A stretch of 64,000 nt of DNA from Pontibacter akesuensis (GTDB lineage: Bacteria; Bacteroidota; Bacteroidia; Cytophagales; Hymenobacteraceae), in NCBI RefSeq assembly GCF_001611675.1, contig NZ_CP014767.1:1-64000 (forward strand). The letters are read 5' to 3'. The stretch's first letter is position 1, and each line of letters begins with the position of its first letter. Under the pieces are notes generated by a model, which was not told the DNA's origin, did no database searches, and saw only the letters and a program-made list of their open reading frames with translations. Below are positions 39,193 through 47,831 of the stretch, in pieces. Made by a program: the position numbers and the translations under genes.

Positions 39193-41739
39193 TTATTTTA
39201 CTAAATTCTTAAAGGCTGATCCAAAAATCAGATAGCTGGTATTTCCGGCAATCGTGCCCTCGTTTTGTCCCCACAGAAACGGCCAGTCATCGTAGTTTTC
39301 AAAGTGGTCGGGTTTTCTGAATAATACACCCGGAGCAACATTGCCCGGAATAAAGGAGAAATCGGCCCTGTTATTGCCGTAAAAGACCGCTTTGGGACGA
39401 GTGGCACCCACCGTTGCCACTAACGAATAATTGTGATACGGATGGGCGCCAAACAGATAGTTAGTGGCTTTGAAAGCATGGCTGGCGCTGATGACATCAG
39501 GGAAATATTTGTTGGCAAAACAGACGGTGGTTCCAAAATTCGTAACAGCTCCGCTACCTGCCCAGTTACCTAGATCGATCGGTACTCCGTAAGGGTTATC
39601 CTTTTCAAGCCCCTTGATGTAATCATTGTACTTTACCACATACGGGCGGAGCTTCTCTTTGTAGGATGCATCCATGTGCGGTATGGCGTTAAGTGCCGTC
39701 AAAAGCTGGAAGGTAACGCCACGGTCAAGTGCAGGCCATAAAAGCTCCTGAAACTTATCCTTGTACTCTTGTTCCCCGGTGGCGATATACAGTTGAAGGT
39801 TGGTCCCCACATTTGCTGCTCTGCTCCATCTTGAGGTGTCCTCCGGCTGGTTGGCAAGTAGCTCCGTTGCCTCTTTCAGCAGTCTTTTTGACTGTTCCAA
39901 CGCTCTTGCAGAAAGATCGTCGTTATACCCCTTCAACGCCCGGCTTGCTGCGGCCAGCATGGTTGCTGCACGGAGATCGAGGCTGGGATTGCGGCTTGTA
40001 AATGCCCACAGATCATCCTTCACGCCACTCGACTGGCCGTCGGGGGCTACTTCGTAGGGGCCCAGGTTCGGATTATAAGGGAGACCGTCTGTTGAGGAGG
40101 CTGCGTCTCCAAGGTGATGGTAATTATCAAGCACAGCGTTGGAGAGCGTTTGCGTCATGTGGCCGATAATCTCTGCCTGGGCTACCAGGTTCAGCGTTCC
40201 GTGCTCGATAAACTGCAACATGTCCGGCGTTCCATCGGGCCGGTGAAGATCAACATAACGCTGCTTCTGGCTAACAAACGTCTGGTCGCGTTGGGGTTTG
40301 AAGTATTCCCATGTGTGCACGAAGTTCTGCACCACGTTGATATTCGATCCTGTCTCGATATCAAAATCTCCGGCATCGAAAAAACCACCGACGTTCAACC
40401 CGGGAATCAATTCGAGTGCTTTGTACTTGGTATCGGTTGTTGGTCCCTGGGCATGCAGGTCGAAATGGTCGCTGTTTGGGGGGGCCTGGAGATAACCTTC
40501 TTTGAAGGGCTCGCCATGCCATACCCGGTACCCCTCGTTGACGAACATATGGTTCATATGGATGGGGATCCATATGTCGCTGGTGGCATCGGTGATCTTG
40601 TCGTAGACGTTATTTTCGATTAAAAAATTGTTCGTTTTAATATCGCCGTACTGGATATAGTATATACCGGGGGCTTTCACTGAGGAAAAGTCGAATTTCA
40701 CATAGTGGTACTTATAATAGTCACCCCAGGATGTGATTTTGCCGCTAAATACTTTGGTGGTTTTGCCGTCGGTGCCTACTTTGTAGATGGTTGACTTGGA
40801 GAGCGGTTTGTCTTTCTTGTCGAGTTCAATGACAGCAACTTTCGGTTGCGAAGGGAGGTAACCCACTTGGGAGAAACCGATGTTTGGCTCTCTTTTCCAA
40901 CCCTTGATGGCGTTTGGTTCAACGGTCCAGGTCAACACCTTGCCTGTTTTTCCTGCCGGAAGTAAACTGCGAACGACAAACCAGCCGTTCTGTGCCAGCA
41001 TGCGGCCATCGAAAAGCATCAGATCGGCATCAGGCGAGGTGATTTTCACCAAACGTTCGGGTTCATCGGGTGCAAGAAGAAAGGTACGGCCGGTTTCGAG
41101 CGGGAGCGGATCAATATATTTGCCGGTCCCCCTGTCGTCTGAAGTGACAAACCCCTTAAACTGCTTTGGCTTTTCACTGTTGGGCTTCGTTACGGTGTTG
41201 CCTACCACATAACGTGGAAAACGGTTGGGGCGGCCATCCATCAAATAGGCCTTATTCCAATACTGCGAGGGTAGAAACTCAAGATTAAATCCAGCGGCCC
41301 CTTCTAGTACCTTCGGAAGGGGTTTGTCCAGGTAAACGGCTATCTCCACACCTTTACCCTTTGCCGTGACCACCACGCGCGAGTCAAAATTATATTCCTC
41401 ATACCGTAACGTAGCCTCAATGGTCTTTGCCGCACGGTCTACCTTTCGGTTTGATATGTTGGGAACAAGATCCCACTGCTCGGGAGTATTGGAAAGTCTC
41501 ACAGCACCACCTTGGGCTGTTCGGACGCCATGGTGAATCAATTCTATGCCGGCGTTCTTCTCATCGTTAAAACCTCCGGTAAAAAGATTATTGTATACCA
41601 GGACATTGACGCCTTGCGTTTCGAAATACGCAAGATCATTGAGTTTCAGATCCTGGCTTGAAGCATAGTTGAATGCCGCCAGTAGAAGCACTATAGCTGA
41701 TAAGAAGATTCGTCTTTTCATGCTTATTGTGAAAATCAT
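39193..41739 (-). CDS. Glycoside hydrolase family 9 with N-terminal Ig-like domain
   Basis: 848 aa with signal peptide (MKRRIFLSAIVLLLAAFNYA). Residues 30-280 are a family-specific beta-rich region; about 285-390 is the CelD-type Ig-like domain (IGFSQVGYLPSQPKVAVIEL ... GIYYIQYGD); the rest is the (alpha/alpha)6 GH9 catalytic domain. GGFFDAGDFDIETG contains the two catalytic Asp residues, and WGQNEGTIAGNTSYLIFGSA near the end has the acid Glu. GH9 enzymes cut beta-1,4 glucans or xyloglucan-like backbones. Its place with GH43 and an esterase suggests hemicellulose rather than pure cellulose. It is the first gene of the carbohydrate locus. Confidence 0.92.
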   Translation of the reverse strand: MIFTISMKRRIFLSAIVLLLAAFNYASSQDLKLNDLAYFETQGVNVLVYNNLFTGGFNDEKNAGIELIHHGVRTAQGGAVRLSNTPEQWDLVPNISNRKVDRAAKTIEATLRYEEYNFDSRVVVTAKGKGVEIAVYLDKPLPKVLEGAAGFNLEFLPSQYWNKAYLMDGRPNRFPRYVVGNTVTKPNSEKPKQFKGFVTSDDRGTGKYIDPLPLETGRTFLLAPDEPERLVKITSPDADLMLFDGRMLAQNGWFVVRSLLPAGKTGKVLTWTVEPNAIKGWKREPNIGFSQVGYLPSQPKVAVIELDKKDKPLSKSTIYKVGTDGKTTKVFSGKITSWGDYYKYHYVKFDFSSVKAPGIYYIQYGDIKTNNFLIENNVYDKITDATSDIWIPIHMNHMFVNEGYRVWHGEPFKEGYLQAPPNSDHFDLHAQGPTTDTKYKALELIPGLNVGGFFDAGDFDIETGSNINVVQNFVHTWEYFKPQRDQTFVSQKQRYVDLHRPDGTPDMLQFIEHGTLNLVAQAEIIGHMTQTLSNAVLDNYHHLGDAASSTDGLPYNPNLGPYEVAPDGQSSGVKDDLWAFTSRNPSLDLRAATMLAAASRALKGYNDDLSARALEQSKRLLKEATELLANQPEDTSRWSRAANVGTNLQLYIATGEQEYKDKFQELLWPALDRGVTFQLLTALNAIPHMDASYKEKLRPYVVKYNDYIKGLEKDNPYGVPIDLGNWAGSGAVTNFGTTVCFANKYFPDVISASHAFKATNYLFGAHPYHNYSLVATVGATRPKAVFYGNNRADFSFIPGNVAPGVLFRKPDHFENYDDWPFLWGQNEGTIAGNTSYLIFGSAFKNLVK

Positions 41740-42313
41740 TTATGAAACCGATTGCAATCTTCTAAAGATAAAATAAACAGTCATAAACATGGAAGAAAAA
41801 GATAAGAATAGTAGCGGTTACAAGTTTTCCACTGCTGCTAATTGTCCCTTTTGTGCAGTGGCCAATCTATTCTGCACCTTTAAACTTTCTGCAAGCCATC
41901 ATTAAAGTGTTGTTTTTTATGGTGCAAGTGCTTGGTGAGCAGCACGGCATTTTTTACTCTTGTTATAAGTGGAAGTATATTCGACTTATTTGTCGAAATC
42001 TACAGAAAACAGGAATTGGGCTATCGAATATAGGATGGATACAAAGCAAAAGCAAGCAACCTGCTGAAGGGTTCTGCTTCCCGTGAAAGTACCCCAACCG
42101 GCAACAACTCCAAGGCAGCATTGTCCTGAAATAGGTTGACAGGCACCGCCCCAAAAAACGGCCGTTTTTCGAGATTGGAAATTTCGGGAGAGGATCCAGC
42201 AATGAGAGTTTATTATATAGTATATTCGTTAGTCCAGTTCCGTTTAGCCAACCAACGGTAGGCGGATAAACGGAATAACTCCTTATATACCGTAGTTGGC
42301 AAACATTTAATAC
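41740..42313. other. Intergenic region, includes a cassette-like hairpin
   Basis: No gene. An inverted repeat at 42247-42300 precedes the DUF4844-like gene. The rest is AT-rich without recognisable elements. Confidence 0.5.
42247..42300. repeat. attC-like hairpin 1 (upstream of the DUF4844-like gene)
   Basis: GCCAACCAACGGTA (42247-42260) pairs with TACCGTAGTTGGC (42288-42300), one bulged A and C, outer ends GCCAAC/GTTGGC perfect. The 27-nt loop is unpaired. The AAC...GTT ends and folded form recall integron attC sites, but the right simple site does not fit the GTTRRRY consensus exactly. Confidence 0.4.
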
Positions 42314-42751
42314 GTGAATAAATCTCTATTAATCTTATTTGTCTTCTTGTCCTTCTCTGCATATGGCCAGATACAAATAAAAACTCCTGAATACGCTATG
42401 ACTAAGTTTGAAGAATTTAAAAAGAAGGAAAAGTTCGTGGAGGAAAGCGCATCCTTCTATACAGGAGTTGCAGACCCTAAGATACGCTCCGTACTGGCAG
42501 AAAAAATAAATAAAGCAGCAGACGATTTCAGGGCTGTAGCGGAGAGTGGAAATCCGACAGACAAAAAATATCAGGACATGATAGAAATTGGTCTTTCAAG
42601 ATTCTCTGATGTGAAAATGGACTTGGATACAGAAGACAGAGAAAGGGTTTGTGGCTATTTTGAAGAACTCATGGACATGGTGGGACTTGAAAGCTCTGGC
42701 GGTCACTTGATGATGTTCATGTATGGGTTTAGCCTTCCAGAATCATCCTAA
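42314..42751 (+). CDS. Small secreted protein, DUF4844-like
   Basis: 145 aa with signal peptide (MNKSLLILFVFLSFSAYGQ). The mature protein is helical: TKFEEFKKKEKFVEESASFY, LAEKINKAADDFRAVAESG, DMIEIGLSRFSDVKMDLDTE and DRERVCGYFEELMDMVGLES. The acidic Asp/Glu-rich part and the final GGHLMMFMYGF recall the Bacteroidota DUF4844 family, assigned from memory with moderate confidence. It is flanked on both sides by attC-like hairpins, so it may be a gene cassette. Low GC relative to the island to the left. No enzymatic motif seen. Confidence 0.65.
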   Translation: MNKSLLILFVFLSFSAYGQIQIKTPEYAMTKFEEFKKKEKFVEESASFYTGVADPKIRSVLAEKINKAADDFRAVAESGNPTDKKYQDMIEIGLSRFSDVKMDLDTEDRERVCGYFEELMDMVGLESSGGHLMMFMYGFSLPESS

Positions 42752-42769
42752 TCAGAAGAATAAAAACAC

Positions 42770-42838
42770 TTGCCAACCAAGTATAGCAGTCATGCTTCGG
42801 CTGACGCCTCGCAATCTGCTATACCAGCACGTTACTTG
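42770..42838. repeat. attC-like hairpin 2
   Basis: GTATAGCAG (42781-42789) and CTGCTATAC (42816-42824) form a 9-bp perfect stem around CTTCGGCTGACGCCTCGC. Left flank is GCCAACCAA and right flank CAGCACGTTAC. The loop sequence recurs in hairpin 3 as CTTTGGCCGACGGCCTCGC. It is between two cassette-like genes. Confidence 0.5.
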
Positions 42839-42850
42839 TAATCAATAGAA

Positions 42851-43888
42851 ATGCGCATCTTGACGTTACTTTTACTGGTTATCTCAGCTTTAGCATGTAG
42901 AAAAGTGCCAGAAAGCATAGACCAAAAAATTTTCAGTAGGATAGAGTATGTCTACAGCCTAAAACCAACTATTGCAAGCGACATCTGGCCTGATTTTAAT
43001 AAAAGCCGGTACGATGTGCCTTTAATTTACTACACAGATACTTCCTCTCTTGTAGCTAACCCTACGAAGCGCTTCTTGAATTCATATAACCCAAAGCTTG
43101 TTTACCAGAATGGGGGCATCAGGATTTACAAGGTGTCTGAACGTATTGACAATATACCATTTCACATGGCAACAGGCTTCACAATGGGCGATTCATCTGC
43201 CTATGATAATTATACTCCGTTTGTGCACAGTAGTGGCTATGAAGAGACTCGCAAAGTAGTTCAAGATATTTCATCAACTGAGGAATGGGTAACAATGGTA
43301 ATTCATGAATACTTTCACGGCTTTCAATACAAACACGATGAGTACCTTCGGTCATTGGCTCAAAATATCTTTTCTGTTCCACAGGACAGCTTGCGTGACA
43401 TCTACAGGAACAACGAATGGTTTAAAGAAAAAGTAGATAGGGAGAATGAGCTACTGTTACTTGCCTTAGAGACTGAGAGCAGAACAAAGATTGACAGCCT
43501 CATCTCTACCTTTCTTAAGCTAAGGAAGCAGCGAAGGAAAGAAACAAAGCAGAGACTTGGGTTCGACATAGAAAGCTACGAGAAGACATATGAGACAATG
43601 GAAGGCACTGCCAGGTACGTAGAGCAAAAGCTCTATGAAAGGTTCTCTGATAAGTTGCCTGATTCAAAACTCATAAGTTCAGACACATCCTACCATTCCT
43701 ATAGTTATTTCAAAGACTATGAGTTAGACAAAGAAGAGTGGCTTTACCTGCCTTCCAAGTCGGCTGTATACTATTATGCCACCGGCTTCAACATGGCCAG
43801 ATTATTAGATAAGCTTAAGGTAAAATACAAGGAAAGGCTGTTTAACGAAGGAGAGCTTTCTATGGAAGAAATAGTCAAAACACTATAA
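42851..43888 (+). CDS. Lipoprotein with HExxH zinc-metalloprotease-like motif
   Basis: 345 aa. The N-terminus ILTLLLLVISALAC is a lipoprotein signal peptide with Cys16. The mature protein has HEYFHGF at residues 152-158, an HExxH zinc motif, in the helix WVTMVIHEYFHGFQYKHDEY. A downstream Glu (METMEGTARYVEQ, about residue 251) could be the third ligand, as in gluzincins with a distant Glu. The middle is highly charged (KIDSLISTFLKLRKQRRKET). I know no close family. It is a putative surface metalloprotease or metal-binding protein. It lies between attC-like hairpins. Confidence 0.6.
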   Translation: MRILTLLLLVISALACRKVPESIDQKIFSRIEYVYSLKPTIASDIWPDFNKSRYDVPLIYYTDTSSLVANPTKRFLNSYNPKLVYQNGGIRIYKVSERIDNIPFHMATGFTMGDSSAYDNYTPFVHSSGYEETRKVVQDISSTEEWVTMVIHEYFHGFQYKHDEYLRSLAQNIFSVPQDSLRDIYRNNEWFKEKVDRENELLLLALETESRTKIDSLISTFLKLRKQRRKETKQRLGFDIESYEKTYETMEGTARYVEQKLYERFSDKLPDSKLISSDTSYHSYSYFKDYELDKEEWLYLPSKSAVYYYATGFNMARLLDKLKVKYKERLFNEGELSMEEIVKTL

Positions 43889-43898
43889 AAAAAACAAC

Positions 43899-43966
43899 AG
43901 GTAACATTGTATAAAAAACATGCTTTGGCCGACGGCCTCGCACGTCTTTTATACGAGGCCGTAACC
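43899..43966. repeat. attC-like hairpin 3
   Basis: GTATAAAA (43909-43916) pairs with TTTTATAC (43947-43954) around ACATGCTTTGGCCGACGGCC TCGCACGT. It follows the HExxH lipoprotein gene by 10 nt. The right end is GCCGTAACC rather than the GTTAC of hairpin 2, so the site is less like attC. Confidence 0.45.
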
Positions 43967-43985
43967 GCCTTCCGCATTTGTATCA

Positions 43986-44073
43986 AAAAACCCTCCTTTT
44001 TCCGAGACAACAGCAAGCAAGAACAAGCAGGAGCAAGCGGAAGCAATACCGGGGCTGACCTTCAAAACCTGTA
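43986..44073 (+). repeat. Dispersed intergenic repeat, second-module copy
   Basis: CCCTCCTTTTTCCGAGACAA, CAGCAAGCAAGAACAAGCAG and GAGCAAGCGGAAGCAATACC, a clear 10-bp periodic array of CAAGCNNGNN units, followed by the tail GACCTTCAAAACCTGTAGCG shared with the copy at 12238. Confidence 0.65.
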
Positions 44074-44087
44074 GCGGGGAAACTACG

Positions 44088-44120
44088 GCTGGGACAGCTG
44101 CTTTGTACCGCTGTCCCAGC
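44088..44120. repeat. 11-bp perfect hairpin
   Basis: GCTGGGACAGC (44088-44098) and GCTGTCCCAGC (44110-44120), loop of 11 nt, adjacent to the dispersed repeat. Confidence 0.6.
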
Positions 44121-44714
44121 GTCCCGTCTTAGCGGCAGACGACGGCTGCTGCCTTAAAGCTGCACTCCGCCTTGACCTAACTCTATTCAACATAAAAGCA
44201 GTTATGGAAAAAACCCCTTTCAGAGTATTCTGATCGGGGCTTTTTTACAACTTTTTTATTGCACTTTGGAAAGTCGATAATATGTAGGCCGCACACCTGG
44301 TTAAAGATGCACGGCTCATTACTGGTTGTGAGCCTATCACTACTTTACAGTGACACTGCTCTGGTAGATATATACAGGAGTAAAGTAATGTATTGGCTGG
44401 AGATAGCTCAAAAGTCAAATGATGCTATTAAGGCTAGTCGTGGGGTGAATTCCAAGCTATATAGGTGCTGCGAGTCTATAGAATAAAGACAAGGGTAAAG
44501 CTGCTTAATTATGATCACTCCTTTCATGGCCGCAAACTCCAGCACTGCCAGGCTTTTTTGTATCACACTTACCATCATCGTCTGGATCGCTCCATTTTAA
44601 GCAAAGGCATTTCGTACAAGAGGTCGAATATTCAGCCCCTTCACTTCTTGATTTGTCCATTTCATCTACATTTTCCATAATGATCTATGTTTTAGTTCAA
44701 CATAAATATCTAAA

Positions 44715-44770
44715 ATATTATAATTAGATCATAAAATACTTACATTTATTTTATGATCTAATTATAATAT
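44715..44770. repeat. 24-bp perfect AT-rich palindrome
   Basis: Arms 44715-44738 and 44747-44770 are perfect complements (core ATAATTAGATCATAAAAT) with an 8-nt spacer CTTACATT. It stands in a region without genes, 750 nt upstream of the NERD/SEC-C gene. The form (24-25 bp arms, 8-nt loop) is the same as the element at 3431-3488, though the sequence differs. Confidence 0.7.
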
Positions 44771-45514
44771 CTTCAATTTTACTTACGGCATACATACCTG
44801 TACAGGTAGCATAGGTATAGTTATAACTACTAGTCTTAGGTAAGGCGACAGATAACTTGACATAATTGTAAATAAAGTAGCTAAAAAATAAGCAATTTTA
44901 GCTTGTAATTAACTTAATGTCAACGTGTTATGATTGATTTTACAAGCGAATTTTTGAGCCAATTCTGCGTGTTTGTTTCTGGTGGAGATTCTTGCTCTGT
45001 ACTGCTACAGGCAGAGCCCGGAACAGAGTGGAGGAGCGGTACTCCGGCAGTGGCCTGGGCAGGTAGATCGGGAAGGGCTGCCCTCCCTCCTTAAGCAACT
45101 TTTTATAGCTGCGCCTCGGTGAGCTGGGCCACCTTTCGCGCGTGGGTTTATAGGGTCTATGATCACGTGCCGGCTTCCCCCGTTGAGTATGACGGGGGGG
45201 TGGTTTTACAAGGACATGAAACAATACCCTCTGAAACTCCCACTCTATTTATCATAAGTGAGCTTATCGGCACATAGGGTCCGCTACCGCTTTTTGCCCC
45301 CATTGGCAACGACTGTTGCTGGGTTGTTGCCAGGTGTGTTGCTCCTGCCCCAGAAAAACGTGGGGTATGGAACATCCAAAAGCACTCAGAAAAGGAGAGG
45401 CTGATTTTCCTTTGAAAAAGATTTGGCGGTGCTGTATGCACAAGCCGTTGTAGAGCATTATTACAAACCACTGAAAGAATTTTATCTATATAATAGCTTT
45501 ATCGACTCTTGCTT

Positions 45515-47677
45515 ATGCCAAAGGAAAAAAGATTAGAACATGAGGTTTTTTCAGAACTGGCTGAACTATGCATTTCTCCAGGATATGTACATGCTATTGC
45601 ATATTTCTGTTTTAGGGATAATACAATTAAGTATGACGATGTTATGTCTGTTGAAGATGTGTTGCAGCAATTTTCAAGAGACAGATTATTGAGAACAGAA
45701 ATATCAACGCTAGTAGGTCTTGCTTGCAAAACAAGAATAAACACAGAGCTGCCCTCACCCGAAGTTGTACAAAACTATATAGACAGAACAGAAACTTTAT
45801 TAGAAGAACTTCATCATTCAATAATGCCGTCAATTGCAGAAGCTTTTGACTTTGAAAAGATAGGAGATGAAAGTTTAGCCCTTTTTAAAAGTGGTGCTTT
45901 TCTAAGGGAACCAATCTTTTACAGCGGTGAAGGAGCTTATCTTTTTCAGTATAGAGACTTTTCAAAACTGAAATATCAGAAGGACGATGATTGGTTTATA
46001 GAAAACAAAAAATTTACTATACAAGAAGCAATTGCTGTAGCAACTACAACACAAGCACTTCAAGATGTAAAAATCACTGAATTGATGTTTGAGCTTGTTG
46101 ATAAGGCTTCAAATGAGTGGAGCCTTCTTCCGGCTTTTAAGTTCACTGTTAAAGAAATAAGTTGTGCCTCCCAAATTGAAGAGGAGATAGTTAATCAGGT
46201 GATTAAATCATTTATATCACCAGTTAACATGAGTGACTTCAATTCTTTAGATGATTATAATCCTACAAATGCTTACCCTATTATTGAATTGTCTAATAAT
46301 GAGTACGTATTGTTTCAAAACTACAGCCTAATGCAAGCTCTGTATGAGACACCTTTTTTCTGGCTGCATGAAGACGAAAGATATCGTCCGACTGCAATGG
46401 AAAATAGAGGAAAGTTTGCTGAGACATTCTCTGCAGATAGGTTAAAGCTTGTATTCGGAGAACACCGAGTATTCACCAACATTAGCATTTACACTTCTAG
46501 AAAAAAGTGGGCAGGTGAAATTGATGTATTAGTTGTATTTGCTAATAGAGCAATCGTTTTACAGGCAAAATCAAAGAAGCTCACAATAGCGGCCCGTAAG
46601 GGGAACGACAGTCATTTACAGAATGATTTTAAAAAAGCAGTTCAAAGTGCTTATGACCAAGCATACCTCTGCGCTACACTTTTAACTGATAGGAACCATA
46701 AACTTATTGATGAAAATGGGGATGAATTGAACATACATCGAGATTTTAAAGAGGTTTATCCTTTTTGTGTAGTCTCTGAACATTATCCCGCTCTTGCTAC
46801 TCAAGCTAAACAGTTTTTACAGTACAATACAACAAATTGTATTAAAGCACCATTTGTCATGGACATCTTTATGCTTGATGTTATGACCGAAATGTTGCAG
46901 TCTCCCTTGCACTTTCTTAGCTATGTAAACAGGAGGACATCCTATGGTGAGAAGATATATTCAACACATGAGCTAACGATTCTTTCGTATCACTTGAAAA
47001 AGAATCTGTGGATGGATAATGAATACTCCGGGATGTATTTTGAGGATGATTTATGTGCTGATCTTGATCTAGCAATGCTGACAAGACGTGAGGATGTTCC
47101 TGGAATTGATACACCGGAAGGCATCTTAACCAAGTATAGAGGAACTGTTTATGATCAGATAGTAAAAGACATAGAGATATTAGAGCATGCTCAGACTATA
47201 GATCTAGGCTTCTTTTTACTTACTTTAAGTGGTAAAACTGTTGAAATATTAAACTCCTCAGTTCCTAAGTTAATCAGGCGCAGCAAGGAAGATGGAAAAA
47301 ACCATGACCTGACCCTTTCCTTTGATGAAATGAGAACTGGGTTGACGATTCATTGTAATGACGATCATCCATCGACATCAATGCCCCGTCTGCGCAACCA
47401 CTGTGAGCAAAGAAAATACACTCAAAAAGCTACCTCCTGGTTTGGAATATGTATTGGAGCGTTTTTTCCTAAAGTGAAGTTTGGAGTTAATCTGGAACAT
47501 GAATGGGCTAAGGAGCAAAGAATGGATGAACTTGTAAAGGATCTTCCGAAGATTCAAAGAGGAGACTTGATTGATTTTAGTACCAGAACTGCGAAACAAA
47601 GAAAAACTGGAAGAAATGAAAGGTGTCCTTGTGGCAGCAGTAAAAAGTATAAGAATTGTTGTCTAGCCAATTTATGA
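45515..47677 (+). CDS. Large NERD-like nuclease-domain protein with C-terminal SEC-C zinc motif
   Basis: 720 aa from the ATG at 45515. The C-terminus RNERCPCGSSKKYKNCCLAN is a complete SEC-C zinc-binding motif. Around residues 330-400, KKWAGEIDVLVVFANRAIVL and QAKSKKLTIAARKGND match the NERD/PDDEXK nuclease core (GEIDVLVV ... LQAKSK), with Asp and Gln-x-Lys in the expected places. The remaining regions, including VEDVLQQFSRDRLLRTEIST, are unfamiliar. The gene is AT-rich, unlike the 6-22 kb island, suggesting separate acquisition. Such SEC-C/NERD proteins are found among mobile and defence genes; a nuclease role is inferred, not shown. Confidence 0.7.
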   Translation: MPKEKRLEHEVFSELAELCISPGYVHAIAYFCFRDNTIKYDDVMSVEDVLQQFSRDRLLRTEISTLVGLACKTRINTELPSPEVVQNYIDRTETLLEELHHSIMPSIAEAFDFEKIGDESLALFKSGAFLREPIFYSGEGAYLFQYRDFSKLKYQKDDDWFIENKKFTIQEAIAVATTTQALQDVKITELMFELVDKASNEWSLLPAFKFTVKEISCASQIEEEIVNQVIKSFISPVNMSDFNSLDDYNPTNAYPIIELSNNEYVLFQNYSLMQALYETPFFWLHEDERYRPTAMENRGKFAETFSADRLKLVFGEHRVFTNISIYTSRKKWAGEIDVLVVFANRAIVLQAKSKKLTIAARKGNDSHLQNDFKKAVQSAYDQAYLCATLLTDRNHKLIDENGDELNIHRDFKEVYPFCVVSEHYPALATQAKQFLQYNTTNCIKAPFVMDIFMLDVMTEMLQSPLHFLSYVNRRTSYGEKIYSTHELTILSYHLKKNLWMDNEYSGMYFEDDLCADLDLAMLTRREDVPGIDTPEGILTKYRGTVYDQIVKDIEILEHAQTIDLGFFLLTLSGKTVEILNSSVPKLIRRSKEDGKNHDLTLSFDEMRTGLTIHCNDDHPSTSMPRLRNHCEQRKYTQKATSWFGICIGAFFPKVKFGVNLEHEWAKEQRMDELVKDLPKIQRGDLIDFSTRTAKQRKTGRNERCPCGSSKKYKNCCLANL

Positions 47678-47721
47678 ATTCTTTAGTTTTATTCTTCGGC
47701 CTTCTGGAATAGCACAAAAAA

Positions 47722-47803
47722 TAACCATCTACAACACTGCACAGGCTACATCCTCGGCTACGCCTCGTTCGCAGTCTGTTCTAAAGGTTACCACCCACCA
47801 TAT
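47722..47803. repeat. Weak attC-like hairpin 4 downstream of the NERD/SEC-C gene
   Basis: It contains CTCGGCTACGCCTCGTTCGC, similar to the loop in hairpins 2 and 3, with imperfect flanking arms (ACAACACTGC and GCAGTCTGTTCT) and outer AAC/GGTTAC ends. Confidence 0.35.
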
Positions 47804-47831
47804 TCGTTCTACTGATAGAATTATGGCAGAA

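Larger units (their letters stand above)
43967..45514. other. 1.5-kb gene-poor interval with repeats and hairpins
   Basis: No credible gene. It holds a dispersed-repeat copy (43986-44073), an 11-bp hairpin (44088-44120), a terminator-like hairpin (about 44205-44252, CCCC/GGGG arms with T-run), a 24-bp palindrome (44715-44770) and an AT-rich promoter region before the NERD/SEC-C gene. Frames at 44259-44486 and 44940-45471 look random. Confidence 0.55.

Noticed and set aside
41853-42086. 77-aa plus-strand frame after GH9
   Set aside because: Opposite frames of similar quality exist, no start signal or similarity.
44940-45471. Minus-strand frames upstream of the NERD/SEC-C gene
   Set aside because: Arg/Pro-rich random-like products, overlapping in two registers.
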